A stretch of 7,346 nt of DNA from Tannerella sp. (GCA_031267485.1 JAIRYY010000310.1:1-7346), one strand, 5' to 3'; positions 1 through 6,830 are shown, counted from the stretch's first letter. Notes: generated from the sequence alone by a model not told the origin. Made by a program: numbers and translations.

Positions 1-657
1 TACCTGTTCCTGAGCTACGGCGATTCGCTGGGCACAAGCGTGGAATATGTGAAGAACTTCGTGCTGACGACACAGCGCTACGGCGATTATTACTATGCGC
101 TGGACTTCTCGGAAGCCGGGAAAGTATATCTTTGCGTGACGGAGTTCCCGATGCCGGAAGTACAGCGTTACGTGGAACTTCCGCAGGTGGAGGGCGTCAT
201 CACCAATCCGGTACCGCGCCGCCACTACGTCAAGGGTAATAAGGATTTCACTTTCACGGCCACGTTCTCGAGCGCGCCGCTGAAAGTGACGGCTACCGGA
301 TTCTATTCGCACACAACGCTTGATCTGGACAAGACCGCCACCATACTGACCACCAACATGTATGAATACATCATTCGTCAGGTTGTTGAGCCCTGGACGG
401 TAGCTATCGGCCCGGCCGAGTCTACGGTCTTGACCGACGTGTCGAACGAGGATATCCGCGGGCATCGCGTATGGTCGCACCGGAATATCCTGTACATCAA
501 TGTCGAAATGGAAGATATTGTGAGTATCTATGATATGACCGGCGTCCTGCACCGGAAGGTTAATATCCCCGAAGGCATGAACAGGTTCACGCTCGAACGG
601 GGGGTTTATGTCGTGACGCTGAAAGACGGTTCGGTACACAGAATCTTTATCAATTAA
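1..657 (+). CDS. C-terminal part of a surface/secreted protein with a Bacteroidales C-terminal sorting-like domain (5' end outside window)
   Basis: The frame is open from base 1 to the TAA at 655-657, so 218 residues of a longer protein are visible. The GTG at position 40 is an internal Val, not a start. Residues about 50-135 (from VEGVITNPVP to EPWTVAIGP) resemble a beta-sandwich segment often seen in large Bacteroidales cell-surface proteins. The last ~65 residues (YINVEMEDIVSIYDMTG, then GVYVVTLKDGSVHRIFIN) have the strand pattern of type A T9SS C-terminal sorting domains or of the related DUF6383-type domain: an IYD.TG turn, then G-V-Y-V-V, then a terminal strand. This suggests an exported, surface-attached protein. 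The ligand or enzymatic role cannot be read from this fragment, and the choice between T9SS and DUF6383 is by eye only. It is separated from the cyd operon by 247 bp and is probably a different transcript. Confidence 0.8.
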   Translation, partial: YLFLSYGDSLGTSVEYVKNFVLTTQRYGDYYYALDFSEAGKVYLCVTEFPMPEVQRYVELPQVEGVITNPVPRRHYVKGNKDFTFTATFSSAPLKVTATGFYSHTTLDLDKTATILTTNMYEYIIRQVVEPWTVAIGPAESTVLTDVSNEDIRGHRVWSHRNILYINVEMEDIVSIYDMTGVLHRKVNIPEGMNRFTLERGVYVVTLKDGSVHRIFIN

Positions 658-680
658 GAATTAAAAATTAAAAATTAAAA
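653..680. repeat. AT-rich heptamer repeat (ATTAAAA) overlapping the stop codon
   Basis: Three exact ATTAAAA heptamers (660-666, 667-673, 674-680) follow one variant copy ATTAAGA (653-659). The TAA stop of the upstream gene lies inside the variant copy. I recall similar A/T runs directly after stop codons in Bacteroidales genomes, but cannot check frequency here. It may be a simple slippage repeat or the A/T-rich leader of the following terminator hairpin. Confidence 0.6.
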
Positions 681-699
681 GATGGGAGGGGGTGTTTAT

Positions 700-724
700 G
701 CCTTCCCTGGAGATGGAGGCTTTT
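700..724 (+). terminator. Candidate intrinsic terminator after the surface-protein gene
   Basis: GCCTTC (700-705) can pair with GGAGGC (715-720), giving a 6-bp stem with one G-U pair and a 9-nt loop, followed by TTTT (721-724). It sits 43 bp after the upstream stop codon. The stem is short and the U tract is only four bases, so this is a modest candidate. The rest of the 658-904 gap holds a pyrimidine-rich stretch around 745-763, G runs at 763-785 with no assigned role, and the cyd promoter. Confidence 0.4.
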
Positions 725-829
725 GGAGCGGTTTTGCTTCGGAAGTCTCTCTCTCTTTTTTTGGGCGGGGTTTGCCGGGGGTTTTATCACGCAAAATGTT
801 ATGGAGCCGAAAATAATTAACCGAAAAAG

Positions 830-861
830 TTTGTTTTTGGAAGAAAGATTACATACATTTG
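830..861 (+). promoter_or_regulatory. Bacteroidota-type promoter of the DUF4492-cydAB operon
   Basis: A TTTG at 830-833 (-33 element) is followed after 20 bp by TACATTTG at 854-861, an exact match to the Bacteroidota -7 consensus TAnnTTTG. Transcription would begin a few bases downstream, around 866-870. That gives a leader of about 35-40 nt to the ATG at 905. A second TTTG at 836-839 leaves only a 14-bp spacer and fits less well. I see no clear operator for an oxygen or redox regulator. Confidence 0.75.
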
Positions 862-904
862 CTCACTCGTAATTTTTGTAATGATTATAATTATTAATGT
901 ACGC

Positions 905-1135
905 ATGAAAACAAAAATATCTTTGCCGGTACGCATATTCCGCTTCTATCTGGAGGGGTTCAGGTCTATGGATATTGGACGCACCCTCTGGGCGCTGATA
1001 TTGATAAAGCTGTTTATCATGTTTGTCGTTCTTAAGATTTTCTTCTTTCCCCGCTATCTCAACCGGTTCGATTCGGCGTCGGAGAAAGAGGAGTATGTCT
1101 CCGGGGAGTTGATTGATAGAGCTTTAAATCCTTAA
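905..1135 (+). CDS. DUF4492 family small membrane protein, candidate accessory subunit of cytochrome bd
   Basis: This 76-residue protein matches the DUF4492 family as I know it, including the FYLEGFRSM, GRTLWALILIKLFIMF and FFFPRYLN blocks. It has a basic N-terminus, one hydrophobic helix at about residues 28-49 with Lys35 inside it and Lys44 near its end, and a charged C-terminal tail (EKEEYVSGELIDRA). An in-frame ATG at 881 would add eight residues. I prefer 905 because conserved residues begin there and the predicted transcript start lies only ~12 nt before 881. No Shine-Dalgarno is visible. The gene is the first in the operon, 12 bp before cydA. No cydX-like gene is visible after cydB, so this is the only small membrane protein in the operon. 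A role in assembly or stability of the oxidase is inference. Confidence 0.85.
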   Translation: MKTKISLPVRIFRFYLEGFRSMDIGRTLWALILIKLFIMFVVLKIFFFPRYLNRFDSASEKEEYVSGELIDRALNP

Positions 1136-1147
1136 ATATAAATAATT

Positions 1148-2707
1148 ATGGTTGAAAATCTGGATTCTTCTTTAGTTGACTGGTCGCGTGCGCAATTTGC
1201 CATGACGGCCATTTATCACTGGCTGTTTGTCCCGCTTACGCTGGGACTGGGACTGATTATGTCCATAATGGAAACGATCTATTACAGGACAGGAAATGTG
1301 TTTTGGAAGGAAACTGCAAAGTTCTGGATGAAACTGTTCGGGATTAACTTTGCCGTTGGCGTTGCGACCGGGCTGATTCTGGAGTTCGAGTTCGGCACGA
1401 ACTGGTCCAACTACAGCTGGTTCGTCGGAGACATCTTCGGGGCGCCGCTTGCCATTGAGGGCATCATCGCATTTTTTATGGAAGCGACGTTTATCGCGGT
1501 TATGTTTTTCGGCTGGAACAAGGTCGGCCGGGGTATGCACCTGGCCTCCACGTGGCTGACTTTTGCCGGCACCGCCATTTCCGCCCTGTGGATTCTGGTG
1601 GCGAATGCATGGATGCAACATCCTGCAGGTATGACGTTCAACCCGGATACGGTTCGTAATGAAATGTCTGATTTCTGGGCGGTGATAGGCTCGCCGGTGG
1701 CAATCAACAAGTTTTTCCATACGGTACTGTCGGGGCTAATGCTGGGCGGTTCGTTCGTGATGGGGGTCAGCGCCTGGTTCCTGCTGAAGGAAAGACACCG
1801 GAAGTTCGCCCTGTCGAGCATGAAAATCGGCGCGGTGACGGGTCTCGTGTCGGCGCTGCTGCTGCTTGTTACCGGCGACAGTTCGTCGAAGGACGTGGCG
1901 AAATACCAACCGATGAAACTGGCCGCCATGGAGGGGCTTTACAATGGAGCCAGGGGCGTGGAACTCGTCGGAATCGGCGTTCTCAAGCCGGGCGTTGAAA
2001 GTGTGACGGACAACCGTGATGCGTTCTATTTCAAGATTGCTTTCCCGAAAATGCTGTCGTGGCTTGCCACCGGCGACGTGAACGCGTTTGTGCCCGGCAT
2101 CAACGACCTGCTCAGGGGCGGGTATCAGACCGGCAACGGCGTGGCGCTGTCTGCCGACGAGAAAATCCGGCGCGGAAAGGTTGCCATCAAGGCGCTGTCC
2201 GATTATCGCGCGGCGGTCAAGAACGGCGACGCACAGGAGGCCGGCGTGGCAAAGGCCGCCCTTGAAAAGGATTTCGACTATTTCGGATACGGCTACATCA
2301 ATCGTCCGGAAGCGCTTGTTCCGCCGGTGCAGCTGACGTTTTATTCCTTTCATGTGATGGTCATCCTGGGCGCTTATTTCATCCTGCTGTTTCTCGTCGT
2401 GAGCTGGCTGGGCTGGAAGAACAAACTGAACAAACGCTGGCTGCACCTGGTTTCGCTGTGGTCTCTACCGCTTGCCTATATTGCCGGCCAGGCGGGATGG
2501 GTGGTTGCCGAAGTAGGACGTCAGCCCTGGGCTATCCAGGACATATTGCCGGTCACGGCCGCCATATCCAAACTGCCGACGGCCTCGGTGGCGCTTACAT
2601 TCTTCCTGTTCCTGATTCTTTTTGCAATCATGCTCGTGGCGGAAATACGGATTATGGTTAAGGCGATAAAGAAAGGCCCGGACGCGACAGTCGATGAGAA
2701 TAAATAA
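1148..2707 (+). CDS. cydA: Cytochrome bd quinol oxidase subunit I
   Basis: CydA oxidises quinol and carries all the haems of the bd oxidase, which reduces O2 to water at high affinity in the cytoplasmic membrane. The 519-residue length matches the family (E. coli 522). By eye, the haem ligands align as His24 (b595), His191 and Met404 (b558). Glu104 and Glu112 match the E. coli Glu99/Glu107 pair, and Glu455 precedes the signature GRQPW at 457-461. Lys257 and Glu262 in the Q-loop motif YQPMKLAAMEG match E. coli quinol-site Lys252/Glu257. The 213-residue span from His191 to Met404 is about as long as in E. coli, suggesting a long Q-loop. Charged helical sequence at about residues 335-380 is probably that insertion. 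The start at 1148 gives the expected N-terminus and has an A/T-rich upstream region without a Shine-Dalgarno. Identification is firm. Confidence 0.98.
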   Translation: MVENLDSSLVDWSRAQFAMTAIYHWLFVPLTLGLGLIMSIMETIYYRTGNVFWKETAKFWMKLFGINFAVGVATGLILEFEFGTNWSNYSWFVGDIFGAPLAIEGIIAFFMEATFIAVMFFGWNKVGRGMHLASTWLTFAGTAISALWILVANAWMQHPAGMTFNPDTVRNEMSDFWAVIGSPVAINKFFHTVLSGLMLGGSFVMGVSAWFLLKERHRKFALSSMKIGAVTGLVSALLLLVTGDSSSKDVAKYQPMKLAAMEGLYNGARGVELVGIGVLKPGVESVTDNRDAFYFKIAFPKMLSWLATGDVNAFVPGINDLLRGGYQTGNGVALSADEKIRRGKVAIKALSDYRAAVKNGDAQEAGVAKAALEKDFDYFGYGYINRPEALVPPVQLTFYSFHVMVILGAYFILLFLVVSWLGWKNKLNKRWLHLVSLWSLPLAYIAGQAGWVVAEVGRQPWAIQDILPVTAAISKLPTASVALTFFLFLILFAIMLVAEIRIMVKAIKKGPDATVDENK

Positions 2708-2736
2708 AATTTTAAGAACATAATTACGATAACGAT

Positions 2737-3882
2737 ATGAACGATTATATATTTTTACAGCATTACTGGTGGTTTTTGATATCACTGCTCGGAGGGCTTC
2801 TCGTACTGTTGCTTTTTGTACAGGGAGGGCAGTCGCTTCTTTTCACGCTGGGGAAGAATGAAAACGAGCAGAAGATGCTCGTCAATTCCACCGGCCGGAA
2901 ATGGGAATTTACATTTACGACGCTGGTGACTTTCGGCGGCGCGTTTTTCGCCTCGTTCCCGCTGTTTTACTCTACGAGTTTCGGCGGCGCCTATTGGGTG
3001 TGGCTGCTGATTCTGTTATGTTTTGTCCTCCAGGCCGTGTCGTACGAATTTCAGTCGAAGAAAGGCAATCTGCTTGGCAAAAAGACGTACCGGATATTTT
3101 TGATACTTAACGGCATCCTGGGCCCCGTTTTGATAGGGGCGGCAGTCGGGACGTTTTTCAACGGGGCGGAGTTTGTAGTGGACAAAGCCCGGCTTACGGA
3201 GATTGGCATGCCGGTCATTTCCACGTGGGCCAATCCGCTGCACGGCCTGGAGGCCGCTTTCGTGCTCTGGAATCTGTTCCTTGGCCTGGCGGTGTTCTTC
3301 CTGTCGCGCGTTTTGGCCATACTGTATTTCATTAATAACATCGACGACGAGGCGGTGAGGGAACGCTGCCGGAAACGTCTTCCGGTCGAAGCGATACTGT
3401 TCCTTGTGTTTTTCCTCACGTTCTTTGTCCGTCTGCTTATAGCCGAAGGGTTTGCGGTAGACCCGGTTACGGGAGAGGTGTTCATGGAAAAATACAAGTA
3501 TTTCAACAACTTCGTGCAGATGCCCGCGGTGGCGATTATTCTCCTTGCGGGCGTCGTTCTGGTGCTGTTTGGAATCGCAAAGCCCGTCCTCTCGAAAAGC
3601 AGCACGAACGGGATATGGTTTGCCGGAGCGGGTACGGCGCTGACGGTGCTGGCGCTTCTGCTTTGCGCCGGGTGGAACGGTACGGCATACTATCCTTCGC
3701 TGACAGACCTCCAGAGTTCGCTCACGATATCGAACAGCTGCTCCAGCCCGTTCACGCTCAAGGTCATGACTTATGTCTCATTTTTCATCCCCCTTGTCCT
3801 GGCCTACATCTTTTATGCATGGCGCTCTATCGACATGCACAAGATTACGCGGAAAGAAATGGAGGGCGACGAGAACTACTGA
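2737..3882 (+). CDS. cydB: Cytochrome bd quinol oxidase subunit II
   Basis: CydB is the structural partner of CydA in the membrane. The 381-residue length fits the family (E. coli 379), and the sequence is hydrophobic throughout with roughly eight to nine membrane segments. Conserved blocks are visible: the first helix (YWWFLISLLGGLLVLLLF), then W-E-F with GGAFFASFPLFY (residues about 56-74), YEFQSKKG, and GTFFNGAEF in the middle. The usual DGFDMG-like motif at the end of helix 1 reads QGGQS (29-33). The acidic residue after the conserved Trp56 is Glu57, where E. coli has Asp58. Both look like lineage variants of a functional protein. The gene starts 29 bp after cydA and is the last of the operon. 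cydDC assembly transporter genes are not in this window. Confidence 0.96.
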   Translation: MNDYIFLQHYWWFLISLLGGLLVLLLFVQGGQSLLFTLGKNENEQKMLVNSTGRKWEFTFTTLVTFGGAFFASFPLFYSTSFGGAYWVWLLILLCFVLQAVSYEFQSKKGNLLGKKTYRIFLILNGILGPVLIGAAVGTFFNGAEFVVDKARLTEIGMPVISTWANPLHGLEAAFVLWNLFLGLAVFFLSRVLAILYFINNIDDEAVRERCRKRLPVEAILFLVFFLTFFVRLLIAEGFAVDPVTGEVFMEKYKYFNNFVQMPAVAIILLAGVVLVLFGIAKPVLSKSSTNGIWFAGAGTALTVLALLLCAGWNGTAYYPSLTDLQSSLTISNSCSSPFTLKVMTYVSFFIPLVLAYIFYAWRSIDMHKITRKEMEGDENY

Positions 3883-3900
3883 TTTGATTGAAAAAATCAG
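3879..3900. terminator. Palindrome between convergent genes, possible bidirectional terminator
   Basis: CTGATTT (3879-3885) and AAATCAG (3894-3900) form a 7-bp inverted repeat with an 8-nt loop. Each arm contains one stop codon: TGA of cydB at 3880-3882, and TGA of the minus-strand nitroreductase at 3897-3899. No clear U tract follows in either direction, and alternative pairings exist (TGATT 3885-3889 with AATCA 3895-3899). A terminator role is therefore suggested by position more than by strength. Confidence 0.35.
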
Positions 3901-4406
3901 ATGATTTCAGTTATTTCCCGCATGGTTTTCCGGTTCGTGACAGGTTCCTGTTCATGAGCCGGATAACCGATCGGGGTAATCGCAACGGGAATCATGTTTG
4001 CGGGCAGGCGGAAGAGTTTGCTGCACAGTTCCACATCGAAATTGCATACCCAGCAGGTACCCAGTCCCTGTTCGGTCGCGGCCAGCACAAGGTGTTCGAA
4101 GGCGATGGCCACGTCCACGCCGCAATAGTCTTTACCGTCGGGTTTGCGTTTCCATGAGTTGTCCGTGTCGCCCAGCGCCAGGATGTACAGGGGGGCGGAG
4201 GCGAACCATTCGCGGCTGTAGCACTGATGCAGCAGCGCTTTTTTTTCGGGCGATTTCACGATGATGAATTTCCACGGCTGACTGTTCATGGCGGAAGGCG
4301 CCAGGCGTGCACATTCCATCAAGCGGTCGATTTTTTCCTGCTCCACGTCGCCGGGCAGATACTGCCTCACGGAGCGTCTTTGAGAGATAAGCTGCAATAA
4401 TTCCAT
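3897..4406 (-). CDS. Nitroreductase family protein (FMN-dependent oxidoreductase)
   Basis: This 169-residue protein belongs to the compact end of the nitroreductase superfamily. These are homodimeric cytoplasmic FMN enzymes that pass electrons from NAD(P)H to varied acceptors. The N-terminal RRSVRQY (10-16) is the usual FMN-phosphate contact, APSAMNSQPW (36-45) the second flavin contact, and GLGTCWV (around 115-121) the dimer/flavin motif. A closing IGYPAHEQEP block is also typical. The physiological substrate cannot be deduced, and a nitro compound need not be it. It is the last gene of the minus-strand operon, starting 3 nt after the lpxH stop, and its stop faces that of cydB across 14 bp. 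The ATG at 4406 gives the standard N-terminus (MELLQLISQRRSVR). Confidence 0.93.
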   Translation of the reverse strand: MELLQLISQRRSVRQYLPGDVEQEKIDRLMECARLAPSAMNSQPWKFIIVKSPEKKALLHQCYSREWFASAPLYILALGDTDNSWKRKPDGKDYCGVDVAIAFEHLVLAATEQGLGTCWVCNFDVELCSKLFRLPANMIPVAITPIGYPAHEQEPVTNRKTMREITEII

Positions 4407-4409
4407 AAT

Positions 4410-5162
4410 CTATATAAATTGTTTTAATTCCAGTTTGCTGCCGTCCCATTCGGCATACGAAAAGAAGCGCATCCAGTCTCCGATAACAAGCAGGCGCGCC
4501 TCGCCGGGCGGCAGTTTTTTGTCGAGCAGGATGTGAAGATGTCCGAATATAAAGAAACGGATGCCGGGATGGGACGCCAGGTATGATTCGGCAAATTCTT
4601 CCAGGTATTTTGCGCGGCCGTCCGGCCGTTTCGCGGCGGCCGGAACGTTTTTGCGGCTGCTTAGCGACCACCGGCGGGCAAATCCGAATGTCCAGCGCGG
4701 GTGAACGGTCACGTACAGGCGCTGACAGGCGCGGTTTCGGAAAATGCGCTGTATGATGCGGTATATGAGCGGACGGTACCCGACCTCGTCGCCGTGGCCG
4801 AGAAAGAACTTCTGCCCGGAAAGCTCGACGGCGAGCGGTTCGCGATGTATGACGGCCCCAGTCTCGCCGGGCAGATAATCGAACATCCAGATGTCGTGAT
4901 TGCCCGTGAACAGGTGGATTTCTATGCCGAGGTCGGACAGCTCGGCCAGTTTGCCGAGAAACCGGACGTGGCCGCGCGGCACGACGTATTTATATTCGTA
5001 CCAGTAGTCGAAGATGTCGCCCAGAAACCAGACGGCGGCCGCATCGTTCTTGATGCTGTCCAGCCAGCGCAGCAGTTTTTTCTCGCTCTCCGGCGCGTCC
5101 GGCATGTAACGGTTGCCGAGGTGGATGTCGGAGGCGAAATATGTTTTTTTTGTCGGCGTCAT
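4410..5162 (-). CDS. lpxH: UDP-2,3-diacylglucosamine diphosphatase (lipid A biosynthesis)
   Basis: LpxH cleaves UDP-2,3-diacylglucosamine to lipid X and UMP, the fourth step of lipid A synthesis, at the inner face of the cytoplasmic membrane. The 250-residue protein has the full calcineurin-like metallophosphatase set: DIHLG (Asp12, His14), GDIFDYW (Asp49), GNHD (Asn88, His89), GHGDE (His123) and GHLH (207-210, His208 and His210). I chose the ATG at 5162, which begins MTPTKKTYFASDIHLG. An upstream ATG at 5213 would add 17 unrelated residues translated from within the neighbouring DUF59 gene. The chosen ATG overlaps the DUF59 stop by 4 nt (ATGA), typical of translational coupling. A generic metallophosphatase is the alternative, but the overall pattern is that of the Bacteroidota LpxH group. 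Confidence 0.9.
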   Translation of the reverse strand: MTPTKKTYFASDIHLGNRYMPDAPESEKKLLRWLDSIKNDAAAVWFLGDIFDYWYEYKYVVPRGHVRFLGKLAELSDLGIEIHLFTGNHDIWMFDYLPGETGAVIHREPLAVELSGQKFFLGHGDEVGYRPLIYRIIQRIFRNRACQRLYVTVHPRWTFGFARRWSLSSRKNVPAAAKRPDGRAKYLEEFAESYLASHPGIRFFIFGHLHILLDKKLPPGEARLLVIGDWMRFFSYAEWDGSKLELKQFI

Positions 5163-5476
5163 AACAGTCCGAGTTCGAGCCTGGCTTCTTCCGTCATCAT
5201 GTCCTTGTTCCATTCGGGTTCGAAGACGGGGTTTACCCGCGCGCTTTCGACGCCGTCGATGGATTCTATTTTCTCCCGGACGTCCTCCATGATAAAGTCG
5301 GCCGCGGGGCAGTTGGGCGCCGTGAACGTCATGTCGATGCAGACGTTCCGCCGGTCGTCGATATCCACACGGTAGACAAGTCCCAAATCGTATATGTTCA
5401 CGGGGATTTCGGGGTCGTACACGGTCTTGAGCGCCCGGACTATTTCTTCTTCCGTTTTTAGAAATTCGTTTTCCAT
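5159..5476 (-). CDS. DUF59/MIP18 family metal-sulfur cluster assembly factor (SufT/PaaD-like)
   Basis: This 105-residue protein is a DUF59 (MIP18) domain and little else. The hallmark DPEIPVNIYDLGLVY is at residues 21-35, and the family cysteine is Cys56 in TFTAPNCPAAD. Related proteins (SufT, PaaD, eukaryotic MIP18/CIA2) help assemble or deliver Fe-S clusters to target proteins in the cytoplasm. The exact client here is unknown. The ATG at 5476 gives the compact family length and has GGGAGG 10 nt upstream. An ATG at 5503 would add nine residues overlapping radC and would lose that ribosome-binding site. The gene begins 4 nt after the radC stop and overlaps lpxH by 4 nt. No suf or isc genes adjoin it in this window. 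Confidence 0.93.
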   Translation of the reverse strand: MENEFLKTEEEIVRALKTVYDPEIPVNIYDLGLVYRVDIDDRRNVCIDMTFTAPNCPAADFIMEDVREKIESIDGVESARVNPVFEPEWNKDMMTEEARLELGLL

Positions 5477-5480
5477 TTTT

Positions 5481-6179
5481 TCATAGCCTCCCTTCGTCGG
5501 CATAGCTGTAATAATGTTTGTCGCTTACGATGATGTGGTCGAGCAGCAGCATGCCCATGAGTTTGGCGGCCTCTCCGACCCTGGCTGTCAGGGCGTCGTC
5601 CTGCCGGCTTGGCTGCAGGTTGCCGGACGGATGATTGTGGCACAGTATGATGCCGTGACAGGTCGTGCTGATGGCTGCTTTCATTATAAACCGCAGGTCG
5701 GCGGATGTTTCCCCCAGTCCTCCCTGACTGATTTTTATTTTCCCGATGACTTTGGCGGCGCTGTTCGTTGTGGCTATCCACAGTTCCTCGTGCGGTATAT
5801 CGCACAGCAGGTGGTAAAAGAGCCGGAAAGCATCGTCGCTTCCGCGTATGGATTCGCGTTTTGCCGGTTCGTCCAGCCCCCGCCGCCGTCCGAGTTCCAT
5901 GGCGGCGACGATTGTGACGGCTTTCGCTTCGCCAATCCCGCGGTAGTCGGTCAGCTCCTTTACGGACAGTTTCCCGAGCGCGTTAAGGCTGTTGGAGACG
6001 CCGTTCAGTATGCGCTGCGAGAGCTGAACGGCCGTTTCGGCGCTGTTCCCCGAGCTGATCAGAATGGCCATCAGTTCGGCGTCGCTCAGCGTGGAGAGGC
6101 CTTTGAGCAGCGCTTTCTCGCGCGGACGGTCTTCCGCCGCCAGCTTTTTTATGCTGAGTCTTCCGCCGGCGCTGTCCAT
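5481..6179 (-). CDS. radC: RadC family JAMM/MPN protein
   Basis: The 232-residue protein has the standard RadC layout. It begins with DRPREKALLKG (17-27) and LSDAELMAILI (31-41). A helix-hairpin-helix region follows at about 76-99 (LTDYRGIGEAKAVTIVAAMELGRR), and the C-terminal JAB/MPN domain holds HNHPSGNLQPSRQD. The JAMM metal signature is complete: His181, His183 and Asp194 in the H-x-H-x10-D spacing. RadC was historically linked to DNA repair, but that assignment was later doubted and the real activity remains unclear. This looks like a chromosomal copy rather than the short JAB-only form found on mobile elements. It starts 5 nt after the efp stop without a Shine-Dalgarno, and ends 4 nt before the DUF59 start. 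Confidence 0.95.
   Translation of the reverse strand: MDSAGGRLSIKKLAAEDRPREKALLKGLSTLSDAELMAILISSGNSAETAVQLSQRILNGVSNSLNALGKLSVKELTDYRGIGEAKAVTIVAAMELGRRRGLDEPAKRESIRGSDDAFRLFYHLLCDIPHEELWIATTNSAAKVIGKIKISQGGLGETSADLRFIMKAAISTTCHGIILCHNHPSGNLQPSRQDDALTARVGEAAKLMGMLLLDHIIVSDKHYYSYADEGRL
5487..5492 (-). promoter_or_regulatory. Shine-Dalgarno site GGGAGG for the DUF59 gene, inside the radC 3' end
   Basis: GGGAGG lies in the last sense codons of radC (GAA GGG AGG CTA TGA), 10 nt before the ATG at 5476. The other starts in the window have no such motif, as is usual in Bacteroidota, so this one helps decide the start. It could allow re-initiation by ribosomes finishing radC. Confidence 0.55.
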
Positions 6180-6184
6180 TTTTT

Positions 6185-6754
6185 CTATTTGGCGCTGATG
6201 CGTCCGATGTAGGAGCCGTCACGGGTATCGATTTCGATTTTCTCGCCCGCGCTGATGAACAGGGGGACGCGCACCTCGGCGCCCGTCTCGACGGTTGCCG
6301 GCTTGAGCGTGTTGGTCGCCGTGTCGCCTTTCATTCCGGGCTCCGTGTACGTCACTTCGAGGATGACGTGCGCCGGGAGTTCGCACGTCAGGATGGTCTC
6401 GCTCTCGGCGTGTACCATGGCCTCCACCGTGTCGCCTTCCTTGAGGAACTGCACGCCGTCGATGCTTTCGCCCGGCAGGAATATCTGTTCGAATGTTTCG
6501 GGATGCATGAAATTGTATCCCATGTCGTCCTTGTAAAGGAACTGGTAGGGGCGGCGCTCGATGCGAACCTCCTCGACCTTTACGCCGGCGTTCCACGTCC
6601 GGTCGATGACGCGTCCGGTCGTGACGTTTTTGAGTTTCGTCCGCACGAAAGCCGGACCTTTACCCGGTTTTACGTGGAGAAATTCAACGATGAAAAAATA
6701 GTTGCCGTCGATGTTAAGGCACATTCCGTTTCTAAAATCTGCTGTTGTAGCCAT
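6185..6754 (-). CDS. efp: Elongation factor P
   Basis: EF-P binds between the ribosomal P and E sites and relieves stalling at polyproline stretches. The 189-residue length is the family norm, with the three beta-barrel domains recognisable. The KOW-like domain I carries [11 protein letters not shown] (28-38), with Lys32 at the tip of the loop that contacts the CCA end of peptidyl-tRNA and is modified in many bacteria. [17 protein letters not shown] marks domain II, and [21 protein letters not shown] the conserved domain III entry. The C-terminus is [10 protein letters not shown] plus ISAK. I chose the ATG at 6754 ([10 protein letters not shown]), the family start. An ATG at 6829 would add 25 residues and place the promoter inside the gene. 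It is first in the operon. No lysine-modifying enzyme gene (epmA/epmB) is in the window. Confidence 0.97.
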   Translation of the reverse strand: MATTADFRNGMCLNIDGNYFFIVEFLHVKPGKGPAFVRTKLKNVTTGRVIDRTWNAGVKVEEVRIERRPYQFLYKDDMGYNFMHPETFEQIFLPGESIDGVQFLKEGDTVEAMVHAESETILTCELPAHVILEVTYTEPGMKGDTATNTLKPATVETGAEVRVPLFISAGEKIEIDTRDGSYIGRISAK

Positions 6755-6799
6755 AAAAATTATAATTAAGTTTTTGTAATTCCGCTTTAAATTCCGGTG

Positions 6800-6830
6800 C
6801 AAAGATAGTGCATGCCCGGAGTATTGCAAA
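6800..6830 (-). promoter_or_regulatory. Bacteroidota-type promoter of the efp operon
   Basis: Read on the minus strand, TTTG (6830-6827) is followed after 19 bp by TATCTTTG (6807-6800), an exact TAnnTTTG -7 box at the usual spacing. Transcription should begin around 6792-6796, leaving about 40 nt of A/T-rich leader before the efp ATG at 6754. No other promoter-like site is obvious within the five-gene operon, so it probably serves all of them. Confidence 0.8.

Noticed and set aside
763..785. G-quadruplex in the gap before the cyd promoter
   Set aside because: Only three usable runs of three or more G are present within a suitable distance, so a canonical four-run motif is not met.
881..904. 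Upstream ATG as start of the DUF4492 gene
   Set aside because: It would leave a leader of only ~12 nt after the predicted transcription start and add a non-conserved MIIIINVR extension.
1172..2785. Several long minus-strand ORFs and short plus-strand ORFs over cydA
   Set aside because: They lie antisense or out of frame to a fully conserved cydA, have Arg/His/Pro-rich compositions and match no family.
4701..5375. 224-codon plus-strand ORF
   Set aside because: It is the antisense shadow of lpxH and the DUF59 gene, both of which have all family motifs.
5514..6212. 232-codon plus-strand ORF
   Set aside because: It mirrors radC almost exactly on the opposite strand. radC carries the complete JAMM motif, so this is a shadow.
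6755..6829. Extended N-terminus of EF-P
   Set aside because: It includes the predicted -7 box and transcription start. The family begins at [10 protein letters not shown].
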